Source: Burkholderiales bacterium (GTDB lineage: Bacteria; Pseudomonadota; Gammaproteobacteria; Burkholderiales; Usitatibacteraceae). From it: DNA of 37,592 nt. The stretch lies in the NCBI GenBank assembly GCA_025350945.1, contig JANXWW010000122.1, positions 1 through 37,592 of the forward strand, given 5' to 3'. This document shows, one piece after another, positions 1 through 7,720 of this stretch. The translations under genes were made by a program, and so were the position numbers. Numbering within the stretch: the stretch's first letter is position 1; each line of letters begins with the position of its first letter. The notes below the pieces were generated by a model. The model saw only the letters and a program-made list of their open reading frames with translations. It did not search any database and was not told where the DNA came from.

Positions 1-1
1 T

Positions 2-145
2 GGCAAAGCGACCGCGAAATTAGGCAACGCCAGCTTCGCGGATCGTGCGCCGCCTGCCGTGGTCGCGCAAGAACGCGAACGTCTTGCTAGCTTTGAAAAC
101 AAAGTTGTTTCCATGCGCGTGCAGCTAAAAAAATTGCAGCCTTAA
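2..145 (+). CDS. valS: valyl-tRNA synthetase, C-terminal end (partial)
   Basis: An open frame enters from the left edge and ends in TAA at 143-145, giving 47 residues. They read as an amphipathic Lys/Glu/Leu-rich helix with the segment FADRAPPAVVAQERERLASF. This matches the C-terminal coiled-coil arm of bacterial valyl-tRNA synthetase, where a phrase such as 'F..kAP..VV..ER..la' is followed by a leucine-rich helix. ValS charges tRNA-Val in the cytoplasm and the arm contacts the tRNA. Only the tail is in the window, so the catalytic core cannot be checked. The family call rests on this short arm alone, but the pattern is characteristic. Confidence 0.8.
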   Translation, partial: GKATAKLGNASFADRAPPAVVAQERERLASFENKVVSMRVQLKKLQP

Positions 146-182
146 CTACAGCCTTTATTGCAGCCTTAAAAAAACATAAACC

Positions 183-1457
183 TTGTTGCTACCCCAATCG
201 CTCCGCGCACTTCGCTCCAAAAACTTTCGCGCGTATTACATCGGCCAGGCAGTGTCCCAGCTTGGTTCATGGATGCAATCGGTCGCGATTATGTGGCTCG
301 CGTATCGACTGACGGGCTCAACGGCGGCGACCGGCACGATTGGTTTTTTATCGATGGCACCGTTTATCGTCATCACGCCGATTGCGGGCGCGCTGTCGGA
401 TCGTGTAAGCCGCAAAAAACTGCTCCTTACCGTGCAAAGCCTGCTATTGCTGGTCGCATTAGCACTTGCGATAGTGACGGCGACTGGTCATATCACGATC
501 ACGCTGCTGGCGACTTTTGGTTTTATGCAAGGCATGTTGAATGGCATTGAAGTGCCGACACGTCATGCATTTTTCGTACAATTGATTGACGACAAAAATG
601 ATTTGCCGAACGCAATTGCGCTGAATTCAATTAACATCAATGGCACGCGTTTGATTGGACCCGCACTGGGTGGGTTGGTGATTGCAGCCGTTGGTGAAGC
701 CGCCTGTTTTGGCTTAAATGCGTTTTCATATCTCGCCGTGCTGATCCAGCTCATGCGCATCAAACCGCATGAGCCCATTCGCAAAGCAAGCAGCCAATCA
801 TTTACGCGCGATCTCGCCGATGGCTGGCGTTTCGCACTCACGCATCCGGTCATTCGCCCGCTTGTGCTGATGGTCGGCGCGGTCTCGTTTGCGATCAGCC
901 CATACACCATTTTGATGCCGGCCATTTCGGTTGAGACATTCAATCAAGGTGCCAGATTAAACGGTCTCTTCATCAGCGCCGTGGGCTTGGGCGCGCTGAT
1001 TGGCGCGATCACCTTCGCGCTGCGCCCCAATGTACGCGGACTCACGCGATGGCTGCTCGGCACCGCATCAATCGCCGCATGCGGCGTGATCGGGTTTTCG
1101 TTTTCGCGCATTGAATGGATTTCATTCATGTGTATGTCGATGACCGGCATGGGCTTGATGGGCTCATCGGTTTGCGTAAATACCATTATTCAATCCATTG
1201 TCGATGACGATAAACGCGGCCGCATCGTCAGTATTTATTCCACATTTTTTATTGGTGCCGCACCATTGAGCCACCTCGCCGCAGGCTGGCTCGCGGTGAA
1301 AATTGGCGCACCACATACTTTCCTCGTTTGCGGAGCGATTTGCGCGGGTGCGTGCCTGCTGTATCTTGCGTATCTACCCAGACTACGAAAACACATCCGC
1401 CCCATCTACGCCGCGCGCGGCATCATCGAACCCATTCAGGAAGAGGCTACAAAATGA
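183..1457 (+). CDS. MFS transporter, MFS_3-like (probable exporter)
   Basis: A 424-residue polytopic membrane protein with about 12 hydrophobic segments. The N-terminus (LRSKNFRAYYIGQAVSQLGS followed by WMQ) is typical of the MFS_3 'transmembrane secretion effector' group, related to enterobactin exporter EntS. A basic loop, LSDRVSRKK, after the second or third membrane segment is the usual MFS motif A. The substrate cannot be read from sequence. An in-frame stop at 177-179 forces the start to TTG 183 or TTG 186, and there is no good Shine-Dalgarno, so the exact start is uncertain. The stop overlaps the ATG of the next gene by 4 bases (ATGA), so the two are translationally coupled. Confidence 0.85.
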   Translation: MLLPQSLRALRSKNFRAYYIGQAVSQLGSWMQSVAIMWLAYRLTGSTAATGTIGFLSMAPFIVITPIAGALSDRVSRKKLLLTVQSLLLLVALALAIVTATGHITITLLATFGFMQGMLNGIEVPTRHAFFVQLIDDKNDLPNAIALNSININGTRLIGPALGGLVIAAVGEAACFGLNAFSYLAVLIQLMRIKPHEPIRKASSQSFTRDLADGWRFALTHPVIRPLVLMVGAVSFAISPYTILMPAISVETFNQGARLNGLFISAVGLGALIGAITFALRPNVRGLTRWLLGTASIAACGVIGFSFSRIEWISFMCMSMTGMGLMGSSVCVNTIIQSIVDDDKRGRIVSIYSTFFIGAAPLSHLAAGWLAVKIGAPHTFLVCGAICAGACLLYLAYLPRLRKHIRPIYAARGIIEPIQEEATK

Positions 1458-2236
1458 ACACCGTACTATTTGAACAACACGGCAGCATTGGCATCATGAC
1501 GTTTAACCGGCCGGAGGTTTTTAACGCAATGTCGGTGGAATTGATCCTGGCGTTTCGTGATGTGACAAATGAGATTATTAAATCAAACAGTGTTCGCGCA
1601 TTGATCGTACGCGGCGCGGGCAAAGCGTTTTTGGCGGGCGGCGATGTCGGCCATTTTTACAGGGAACGTGAGCGCGTTGCCGAAACCGTCAAGCCACTCG
1701 GCGATGCGCTGCACGAAGGCATCATCAATATTCGCACCATGCCTTTTCCCGTTGTAGCTGAAGTGCAAGGAGCCTGCGCGGGCGCGGGCTTGAGCGTGAT
1801 GATGGCGTGCGATTTTGCGATTGCCAGCACCGCCGCACAATTTAAAACCGCCTACACGCAAATCGGCCTATCACCCGATGGCGGCAGCACGTATTTTTTG
1901 CCGAGATTGCTGGGCATGCGCAAAGCAACTGAGCTGATTATGTTGTCCGAGACCATCAACGCCGAACAAGCGCTGGCGCTGGGTTTGGTGAATCGCGTGG
2001 TGGACATCGATGCGCTTACGACTGAAACCATGCAATTGACTGAACGCCTCGCCGCCGGTGCCACGCAAGCCTACGCGCGCGCGAAGCGACTCATCAATCA
2101 GTCATGGAATACGCCGATCAAAGAACACCTTGCTGACGAAATCGCCTACTTTGCCGACTGCGCAAAAACAGATGATTTCAAAGAAGGCGTCACCGCGTTT
2201 GTGGAAAAACGAAAGCCTAAATTTACGGGGAAGTAA
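1454..2236 (+). CDS. enoyl-CoA hydratase/isomerase family protein, PaaG-like
   Basis: A 260-residue crotonase-fold protein. The oxyanion-hole segments are visible: LAGGD at about residues 60-64 and ACAGAG at about 107-112. The two catalytic glutamates of classical enoyl-CoA hydratase are not present: the first position lies in GAGLSVMMACD and the second in AYTQIGLSPDGG. An Asp in SPDGG (about D142) is kept, and the protein ends KPKFTGK. Both features recall PaaG-type 1,2-epoxyphenylacetyl-CoA isomerases. It therefore probably acts on an acyl-CoA as an isomerase rather than a plain hydratase; the substrate is unknown. The start at ATG 1454 follows an AGGAAGAGG-like ribosome site and overlaps the transporter stop. 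Longer upstream reading in this frame lies inside the transporter and is not coding. Confidence 0.85.
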   Translation: MNTVLFEQHGSIGIMTFNRPEVFNAMSVELILAFRDVTNEIIKSNSVRALIVRGAGKAFLAGGDVGHFYRERERVAETVKPLGDALHEGIINIRTMPFPVVAEVQGACAGAGLSVMMACDFAIASTAAQFKTAYTQIGLSPDGGSTYFLPRLLGMRKATELIMLSETINAEQALALGLVNRVVDIDALTTETMQLTERLAAGATQAYARAKRLINQSWNTPIKEHLADEIAYFADCAKTDDFKEGVTAFVEKRKPKFTGK

Positions 2237-2241
2237 ATCGA

Positions 2242-2478
2242 CTAACGTTTGGAAATTGTAAAGGTATACGTGGATGCGGTTTCTTCCGAGCCCAACAGCG
2301 GATTACCCGTTTGCCGACAAAACGCCGCGAAATCTTTAACTGAACCTGGGTCAGTCGCGACAATGCGCAACACTTGCCCCGATTCCATATCCGCCAACGC
2401 TTTTTTGGCGCGCAGGATAGGCAGTGGGCAGTTCAGGCCTTTAACGTCCAGCTCTTTGGTGATGCTTAGTGTGTTCAT
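2242..2478 (-). CDS. tusA: sulfurtransferase TusA family protein
   Basis: A 78-residue protein with the SirA/TusA signature KGLNCPLPILRAKKAL. The CPxP cysteine at residue 17 is the persulfide carrier. TusA relays sulfur from cysteine desulfurase to tRNA thiolation, molybdenum cofactor or, in sulfur oxidisers, dissimilatory enzymes. The start at 2478 has a GGGAG 8 bases upstream. A second in-frame ATG at 2517 is preceded by the same GGGAGCAACAC motif and would add 13 residues (MAATHGSNTWEQN). Those residues come from the tandem repeat and are unlike the family N-terminus, so the short form is preferred. It is convergent with the upstream hydratase, with only 5 bases between stops. Confidence 0.9.
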   Translation of the reverse strand: MNTLSITKELDVKGLNCPLPILRAKKALADMESGQVLRIVATDPGSVKDFAAFCRQTGNPLLGSEETASTYTFTISKR

Positions 2479-2487
2479 GTTTTGCTC

Positions 2488-2526
2488 CCATGTGTTGCTG
2501 CCATGTGTTGCTGCCATGTGTTGCTC
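2488..2526. repeat. 13-bp tandem repeat, three copies, in the tusA leader
   Basis: Three head-to-tail copies of CCATGTGTTGCTG occupy 2488-2500, 2501-2513 and 2514-2526; the last base of the third copy differs. On the coding (minus) strand each copy contains an ATG. The first and last units are flanked by GGGAG, so the array duplicates the ribosome-binding/start region of tusA. This looks like replication slippage. Confidence 0.9.
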
Positions 2527-2529
2527 CCT

Positions 2530-3060
2530 AACGCGAGCTGAGAATATAACAGAGTGGGCTGGTTTTTTTGGGGAAGTTACGGGAACGGTGCGCTGACTGG
2601 CTACGTAAAAAACGGATGCGATGCAGAATGTTGTGATCCCCAAATTGAGGCGTCCGCACACACAAAAAAAATGAGACTGTAGCTTGAGCACACTGAGTGA
2701 AGCAATTTGCGCCGCATGTGTTCTCCATTAACGAGGCCCATCGGCAGCCTAATCAAACCGTAAGAAAACGTTTAAAACATTCCCAGATACTCAACGTGAA
2801 CACATCAAAAACCATCCATCAACGCAGAATGATGGTTCAGGCGTTCTCAATCGTGAGCCTATCCTTGGTGCCACTCAGCGTCAGGCTGCGCGCGGATTTG
2901 CAAAGACTGCGGTGCGGTTATTCTCTTAAAGCGCGTCACATAAATACCGCCATAAAAATTTACTCTGCGAAAATGTCGGGTCTTGCTGGCGATTATCGTT
3001 TTAAAAAGTGCAAGCCACCTTACCGGGCGGCGTATTCAACTCACTTGAACGGAGAACGAT
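2530..3060. other. gene-poor spacer between tusA and the peroxidase gene
   Basis: About 530 bases separate the divergent tusA and peroxidase genes. Open frames across it have no recognisable protein character and no good ribosome sites. A TATATT at 2548-2543 on the minus strand could be a -10 for tusA, but no convincing -35 is seen. The segment presumably holds both divergent promoters; I see no hairpin, RNA gene or repeat in it. Confidence 0.5.
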
Positions 3061-4698
3061 ATGGCAGGTCATGGCAGCAAGCCCCTTCGCGGGCTGGAGA
3101 GCACACAACAATCGAGCATTCAAACGGGAAAATTTGGGCGCATGTTTCGCTGGCTTGAGCCTGCACAAATCGGGCGGACGCCGCAGGAGCAGATCGCCAT
3201 TACCGACCTTTGCAAGGGCCTTGCGAAGGCGATGATTGGCAACGAATTTAATACCAAAGTGGACGTCGGCGGCAGCCCGACACCAGACTCGGACATCAAC
3301 ACGCCCGAACCAAACGATGAAAACCCGACCATACCAGCGGGCTACACCTACTTTGGACAGTTTATTGATCACGATATTACGTTCGATCCCGCATCGTCAT
3401 TGCAACAACAGAATGACCCTGACGCGCTGGTTGATTTCCGCACGCCACGACTTGATCTGGACTGCATTTATGGCCGTGGGCCTGCGGACCAGCCCTACCT
3501 GTACGACAAATCCAATCGCAGCAAATTTGTGCTCGGCGCTGATCGTGGCGTGAATGGCATGAAGCGTCCCGATCTGCAACGCACCGCAGATTTTACCGCG
3601 CTCATTGGCGACAAGCGCAACGACGAAAACAAAATCGTGGCGCAGATTCAGGCGCTGTTTCTAAAATTTCACAACAAGGTTTTTGACGATTTGAAAGCAC
3701 GTCCTGATGCATCGGATGATGATCTGGTGTTTGCTGAAGCGCAGCGGATTGTGCGATGGACTTATCAATGGCTAGTGCTGCACGATTACTTGCCGAAAAT
3801 CTGCGACGCCAAAGTGATTGAATCGATCATGCCAAAGAAAGATAAAGGCGAGCGTAATCCGAACTTCAAGTTCTATCGCCCGCATGACGGCGACGCTTAT
3901 ATTCCGGTTGAATTTTCGGTTGCTGCATTTCGCTTTGCCCATTCAATGGTTCGGCCCAGCTATGCGCTCAACGATATTGTCCTCACCACGCCGACCGCAA
4001 AATTTAAGTCGGCCAAGGGAAAGGTCACCCCTTTTGCGCGCGTGCCGATTTTTGTTCGGCAAACAAGTGCCGTCACCGATGCAATGAATGGATTTGGCGA
4101 GCCGCTGCCACCGGCGTGGGGAATCGACTGGACTTTCTTTTTTGGCGAACCAAAAAAAATTCCAGCAGGCCAGAAACAAATCCCGCAGTTAAGCTATCGC
4201 ATTGATGCGACCCTGGTTGATCCGTTGGGCAACCTGCCCGAATTTGCGCGGGCTGGTATTCCCTCACCTTTCGAGTCACTCGCCTTCCGCAATCTGATGC
4301 GCGGCGTGAGCATGGGCCTGCCATCGGGGCAGCGCGTGGCCGAGATGATGAACGTGTCCAAGATACTCAGCGATGCACAGCTATGGCATTCAAAAGCGGA
4401 CGGTGATGTCATTGGCAAATGGGATGAAGGCAAAGCGCTGCTTGCGGGCAACAAGCGCTGGCTGCAGGGCTGTGCGCCACTGTGGTTCTATATTCTCAAA
4501 GAAGCCGAGATATTGAACAAAGGGCATCACTTGGGCGAAGTCGGCAGCAGAGTTGTGGGCGAAACCATGATTGGTCTTGTATGGTACGACCATTTCTCCT
4601 ACTTGTTCCAAAAACCGCAATGGACGCCGAAGGACGAAGGCATCGCGGGATTGACCGACAACCTTGATATGCTGGCATTAACAAAATACGTTGGCTGA
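3061..4698 (+). CDS. animal-type haem peroxidase family protein
   Basis: A 545-residue protein of the animal haem peroxidase (myeloperoxidase/cyclooxygenase) superfamily. FGQFIDHDITFD at about residues 98-109 holds the equivalents of myeloperoxidase Gln91, Asp94 (haem ester), distal His95 and the calcium-binding Asp96 (here Q100, D103, H104, D105). GDKRNDEN at 183-190 gives the catalytic Arg (R186) and the second haem-ester Glu (E189). ALFLKFHN follows, as in the family. FRFAHSMVRPSY at 290-301 provides the proximal His (H294). No signal peptide is evident, so it is cytosolic or exported by a leaderless route. The ATG follows a GGAG-type ribosome site. It stands alone between its own long upstream spacer and a terminator. 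The substrate is unknown; bacterial members are poorly characterised. Confidence 0.9.
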   Translation: MAGHGSKPLRGLESTQQSSIQTGKFGRMFRWLEPAQIGRTPQEQIAITDLCKGLAKAMIGNEFNTKVDVGGSPTPDSDINTPEPNDENPTIPAGYTYFGQFIDHDITFDPASSLQQQNDPDALVDFRTPRLDLDCIYGRGPADQPYLYDKSNRSKFVLGADRGVNGMKRPDLQRTADFTALIGDKRNDENKIVAQIQALFLKFHNKVFDDLKARPDASDDDLVFAEAQRIVRWTYQWLVLHDYLPKICDAKVIESIMPKKDKGERNPNFKFYRPHDGDAYIPVEFSVAAFRFAHSMVRPSYALNDIVLTTPTAKFKSAKGKVTPFARVPIFVRQTSAVTDAMNGFGEPLPPAWGIDWTFFFGEPKKIPAGQKQIPQLSYRIDATLVDPLGNLPEFARAGIPSPFESLAFRNLMRGVSMGLPSGQRVAEMMNVSKILSDAQLWHSKADGDVIGKWDEGKALLAGNKRWLQGCAPLWFYILKEAEILNKGHHLGEVGSRVVGETMIGLVWYDHFSYLFQKPQWTPKDEGIAGLTDNLDMLALTKYVG

Positions 4699-4712
4699 TA
4701 ATGCATCGCCGT

Positions 4713-4746
4713 AAAAATAGCGCCGATTGTTCGGTGCTATTTTTTT
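4713..4746 (+). terminator. Rho-independent terminator after the peroxidase gene
   Basis: A stem of about 11 pairs (AAATAGCGCCG against CGGTGCTATTT, with one G-T pair) encloses a 6-base loop and runs into a TTTTTT tract. It lies 15 bases after the peroxidase stop. Confidence 0.85.
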
Positions 4747-4757
4747 GCGCTCTAAAA

Positions 4758-4787
4758 TTGCAACTGCATCGCAAACTGCGTTAAACT
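4758..4787 (+). promoter_or_regulatory. possible sigma70 promoter for the chrB-chrA pair
   Basis: TTGCAA at 4758-4763 and TAAACT at 4782-4787 are separated by 18 bases, just after the peroxidase terminator and about 110 bases before the chrB start. Both boxes match the consensus imperfectly, so this is a tentative call. Confidence 0.35.
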
Positions 4788-4898
4788 TTAATCACGGGAA
4801 TTGCAAGCTCCCGCTGCTTAGCCCGCGATCAAAAAATCGCCAAGGAGCAAGACGGTGTCCCGTCCAAGCGCTGCTTAATCTCCTCCAAAGGACAGCCC

Positions 4899-5738
4899 AT
4901 GGACACCGCATCTACATTCATATCTGCTATTCAACTTTCTAAAACACTTGGCTCGGCAGCAGCGCCGCTATTGCTGGACGTGCGCGCCCAGCCTGCCTTT
5001 CAAGCCGATTCACGCATGCTGGCGAGCGCCACGTGGCGCGATCCGGCGACTGTTGCCGACTGGCGAAAATATTTGCCGGTGCATCGCGATATCGTTGTGT
5101 ATTGCGTACGCGGTCATGAGGTCAGCAAAAATACATGCGCCGCTTTACGTGAGATTGGCTTGCATGCTTATTCGCTGGAAGGCGGCGCAGAAGCGTGGAA
5201 ATCTGCCGGGTTGCCAACAATTGAAAAGCATGCTGAATTGCGCGTTCCTGCCGGTGTAAACGCGCCAACGAAATGGGTCACACGTGAACGCCCAAAGATT
5301 GATCGCATCGCGTGCCCTTGGCTGATTCGGCGATTTATTGATCCGACGGCAGAATTTATTTATGTGCCAACGAAAGACGTTTTATCATTCGCCGAAACAC
5401 AAAACGCGATTGCCTATGATGTGCCGAATGTGCAATTTACACATCGGGCTGATGCATGCAGTTTCGATGCGCTGATCGCAGATTTCAAATTGAATGATCC
5501 GGTATTGGCTGATCTGGCGGTGATTGTGCGCGGAGCCGATGTTGGCAACCCTGCTGGGCAGCCAGACCTTACACCGCAATCGGCGGGCCTACTGGCAGTC
5601 TCGCTTGGCTTGTCGGAACTTTATCGCAATGATCACGAGATGCTTGCTCACGGCATGGTGATATATGACGCACTCTACGCATGGCTCAAAAGCGCACGTG
5701 CGGAAATTCACAACGCTGACTTGTTTAAAAAATCATGA
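4899..5738 (+). CDS. rhodanese domain fused to ChrB-type chromate resistance domain
   Basis: A 279-residue, two-domain cytoplasmic protein. Residues about 5-110 form a rhodanese domain with LLLDVRA and the active-site loop CVRGHE (C69), followed by LEGGAEAWKSAGLP. Residues about 124-277 match the ChrB C-terminal domain, beginning KWVTRERPKIDRIACPWLIR (C139) and containing DVPNVQFTHRADACSFD. ChrB proteins accompany chromate efflux pumps and have been linked to chromate-responsive regulation. The N-terminal regulatory part of classical ChrB is replaced here by the rhodanese. The start has AGGA 8 bases upstream. The stop overlaps the chrA ATG by 4 bases, so both are made together. Confidence 0.88.
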   Translation: MDTASTFISAIQLSKTLGSAAAPLLLDVRAQPAFQADSRMLASATWRDPATVADWRKYLPVHRDIVVYCVRGHEVSKNTCAALREIGLHAYSLEGGAEAWKSAGLPTIEKHAELRVPAGVNAPTKWVTRERPKIDRIACPWLIRRFIDPTAEFIYVPTKDVLSFAETQNAIAYDVPNVQFTHRADACSFDALIADFKLNDPVLADLAVIVRGADVGNPAGQPDLTPQSAGLLAVSLGLSELYRNDHEMLAHGMVIYDALYAWLKSARAEIHNADLFKKS

Positions 5739-7078
5739 TCAGTCACACATCAATTTCGTTTTCTGACGCGCTGAAATTTTGGCTGAAGCTGGGCTTTATC
5801 AGCTTCGGCGGGCCAGCCGGGCAAATCGCCATCATGCATCGTGAATTGGTCGAGCAGAAGCGCTGGATTTCGGAAAAACGATTTTTGCATGCGTTGAATT
5901 TTTGCATGGTGCTGCCCGGGCCGGAGGCGCAGCAGCTCGCCACCTACATCGGCTGGCTGATGCACGGCACGGTTGGCGGCATTATTGCGGGCGGCTTGTT
6001 TGTGCTGCCTTCACTGTTTATTTTGATCGTTTTGAGCTGGATTTATTTGGCGTTTGGCAACCTGCCAGTCGTCGCCGGATTGCTCTACGGCATTAAACCG
6101 GCAGTGACGGCGATTGTGCTTTTTGCGGCGTGGCGGATCGGCTCAAAAACGTTAAGGAATGTATGGCTATGGGCGATTGCTGCCGCTGCATTCATCGCTA
6201 TTTTTGCCTTCACGGTACCGTTTCCAGCGATCATTTTAGCGGCTGCAATTTTGGGCGCGCTCGGTGGCAAATTTGCACCAAAGAAATTCAGCGCAGGTAG
6301 TGTGCATGGCTCGGCATCAAATGAAATTGATAACGCTATCATCAATGATACGAGCCCCACACCGCCGCACGCTATTTTTAGTTGGACGCGATTCGCCAAA
6401 GTGATTGCCGTGTGTTTCGCGTTGTGGTTCGGTGCGATGTTCATTCTGATTTCGCAGCTCGGCTGGCAAGGCACACTCACACAGATGGGCTGGTTTTTTA
6501 CCAAGGCTGCGCTGCTCACATTCGGCGGTGCTTATGCCGTGTTGCCCTATGTCTATCAAGGCGCGGTCGATGGCTTTAACTGGCTCACCCCACAGCAAAT
6601 GATTGACGGATTAGCGCTCGGCGAAACCACACCGGGTCCACTGATTATGGTGGTTGCATTTGTCGGCTTTGTCGGTGGCGTGACCAAACAAATACTGGGA
6701 CCGGATTCAATATTTTTAGCAGGTGCCTTAGCCGCAACCGTGGTGACATTTTTTACGTTTCTGCCGTCGTTTTTATTTATTTTTATCGGTGGGCCCTTTA
6801 TCGAAACCACTCACGGCCAATTGAAATTTAGCGCGCCATTAACCGCCATTACCGCAGCCGTTGTCGGCGTGATTGTAAACCTCGCCGTATTTTTTGCGTG
6901 GCATGTTTGGTGGCCAAAGGCCAATGCAGAAAATGTGTTTGGTGGCGGCTTTGAATGGTTCGCCGCGTTACTCACCATCGCGGCCGCAATCGCACTATTT
7001 CGTTTCAAGATTGGCGTGATCTTCATCATCGCAGCCTGCGGCGTGGCGGGGGTTTTAAAAACTTTTGCAGGAATTTAA
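5735..7078 (+). CDS. chrA: chromate transporter ChrA, long-chain CHR family
   Basis: A 447-residue inner-membrane protein with two homologous CHR halves separated by a hydrophilic stretch at about residues 186-215. The first half has FISFGGPAGQIAIMHRELVE and MVLPGPEAQQL; the second has LLTFGGAYAVLPYV and ALGETTPGPLIM. These FGG and PGP motifs are the hallmark of ChrA, which exports chromate using the proton-motive force. Ten or more membrane segments are visible. The length is in the usual range for two-domain members. The gene is coupled to the rhodanese-ChrB gene, which supports a chromate detoxification role. Its stop overlaps that of moaC on the other strand. Confidence 0.92.
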   Translation: MISHTSISFSDALKFWLKLGFISFGGPAGQIAIMHRELVEQKRWISEKRFLHALNFCMVLPGPEAQQLATYIGWLMHGTVGGIIAGGLFVLPSLFILIVLSWIYLAFGNLPVVAGLLYGIKPAVTAIVLFAAWRIGSKTLRNVWLWAIAAAAFIAIFAFTVPFPAIILAAAILGALGGKFAPKKFSAGSVHGSASNEIDNAIINDTSPTPPHAIFSWTRFAKVIAVCFALWFGAMFILISQLGWQGTLTQMGWFFTKAALLTFGGAYAVLPYVYQGAVDGFNWLTPQQMIDGLALGETTPGPLIMVVAFVGFVGGVTKQILGPDSIFLAGALAATVVTFFTFLPSFLFIFIGGPFIETTHGQLKFSAPLTAITAAVVGVIVNLAVFFAWHVWWPKANAENVFGGGFEWFAALLTIAAAIALFRFKIGVIFIIAACGVAGVLKTFAGI

Positions 7079-7551
7079 TTCGCGACGTAATCGCCGGATT
7101 TCCCGCCTTTTTTCTCAAGCAGACGAATATCCGAAATCGTCATGCCGCGATCAACGGCTTTGACCATATCGTAAATCGTCAACAGCCCTGCTGAAACAGC
7201 CGTCAATGCTTCCATTTCAACCCCTGTTCTGCCAATCGTTTCAACAACCGCACGGCATTCAACCGAAGACGCAGATTCATCAAGAATAAATTCCACCGCA
7301 ACTTTGGTGATCATCAAAGGATGCGTAAGCGGAATCAAATCCGGTGTGCGTTTGGCGCCTTGAATCGCGGCAATGCGCGCGATGCCCAGCACGTCGCCTT
7401 TTTTGGCTCCTCCGCTTTTGATTAAATCGAAAGTTGCCGCCAGCATGCGAATATGTCCGCTTGCGGTGGCTACACGCTGCGTTTCGCGTTTTTCGCCGAC
7501 ATCGACCATGTGAGCTTGGCCGCTTTCGTCGAAATGGTTTAATGAAGACAT
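7075..7551 (-). CDS. moaC: cyclic pyranopterin monophosphate synthase MoaC
   Basis: A 158-residue protein that is MoaC along its whole length. It carries MVDVGEKRETQRVATASG near the N-terminus, KKGDVLGIARIAAIQGAK, LIPLTHPL at 72-79 and GLLTIYDMVKAVD at 122-134. The family's catalytic residues fall at K51, H77, D128 and K131, the same numbering as the E. coli enzyme. MoaC converts the MoaA product to cyclic pyranopterin monophosphate in molybdenum cofactor synthesis. No other moa or moe gene is nearby. There is no obvious Shine-Dalgarno before the ATG. It converges on chrA with a 4-base overlap of stops. Confidence 0.97.
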   Translation of the reverse strand: MSSLNHFDESGQAHMVDVGEKRETQRVATASGHIRMLAATFDLIKSGGAKKGDVLGIARIAAIQGAKRTPDLIPLTHPLMITKVAVEFILDESASSVECRAVVETIGRTGVEMEALTAVSAGLLTIYDMVKAVDRGMTISDIRLLEKKGGKSGDYVAN

Positions 7552-7720
7552 GGATTTGGCTTTTTTCGTGAGTCAGTCAGTTTTTGAAGCGATTTCTGTG
7601 CATATTTCTGTATTGCGCTACCGTTGGTACAATCTATTCATGCTAAACACGTTGCGGGAACTGAAACCGCTCAATATCGTCAAAGATACAGAAGTCCAAT
7701 AAAATTTACGCAAAGTTTTC

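Noticed and set aside
2697..3158. 153-residue open frame in the spacer before the peroxidase
   Set aside because: No family character or ribosome site, and it runs into the peroxidase start in another frame.
5902..6579. Arg/His-rich frames overlapping chrA
   Set aside because: Out-of-frame shadows of chrA, which has full family motifs.
7640..7702. 20-residue open frame (MLNTLRELK...) upstream of the M48 protease, a possible leader peptide
   Set aside because: No ribosome site, no regulatory residue run and no hairpin after it; likely chance.
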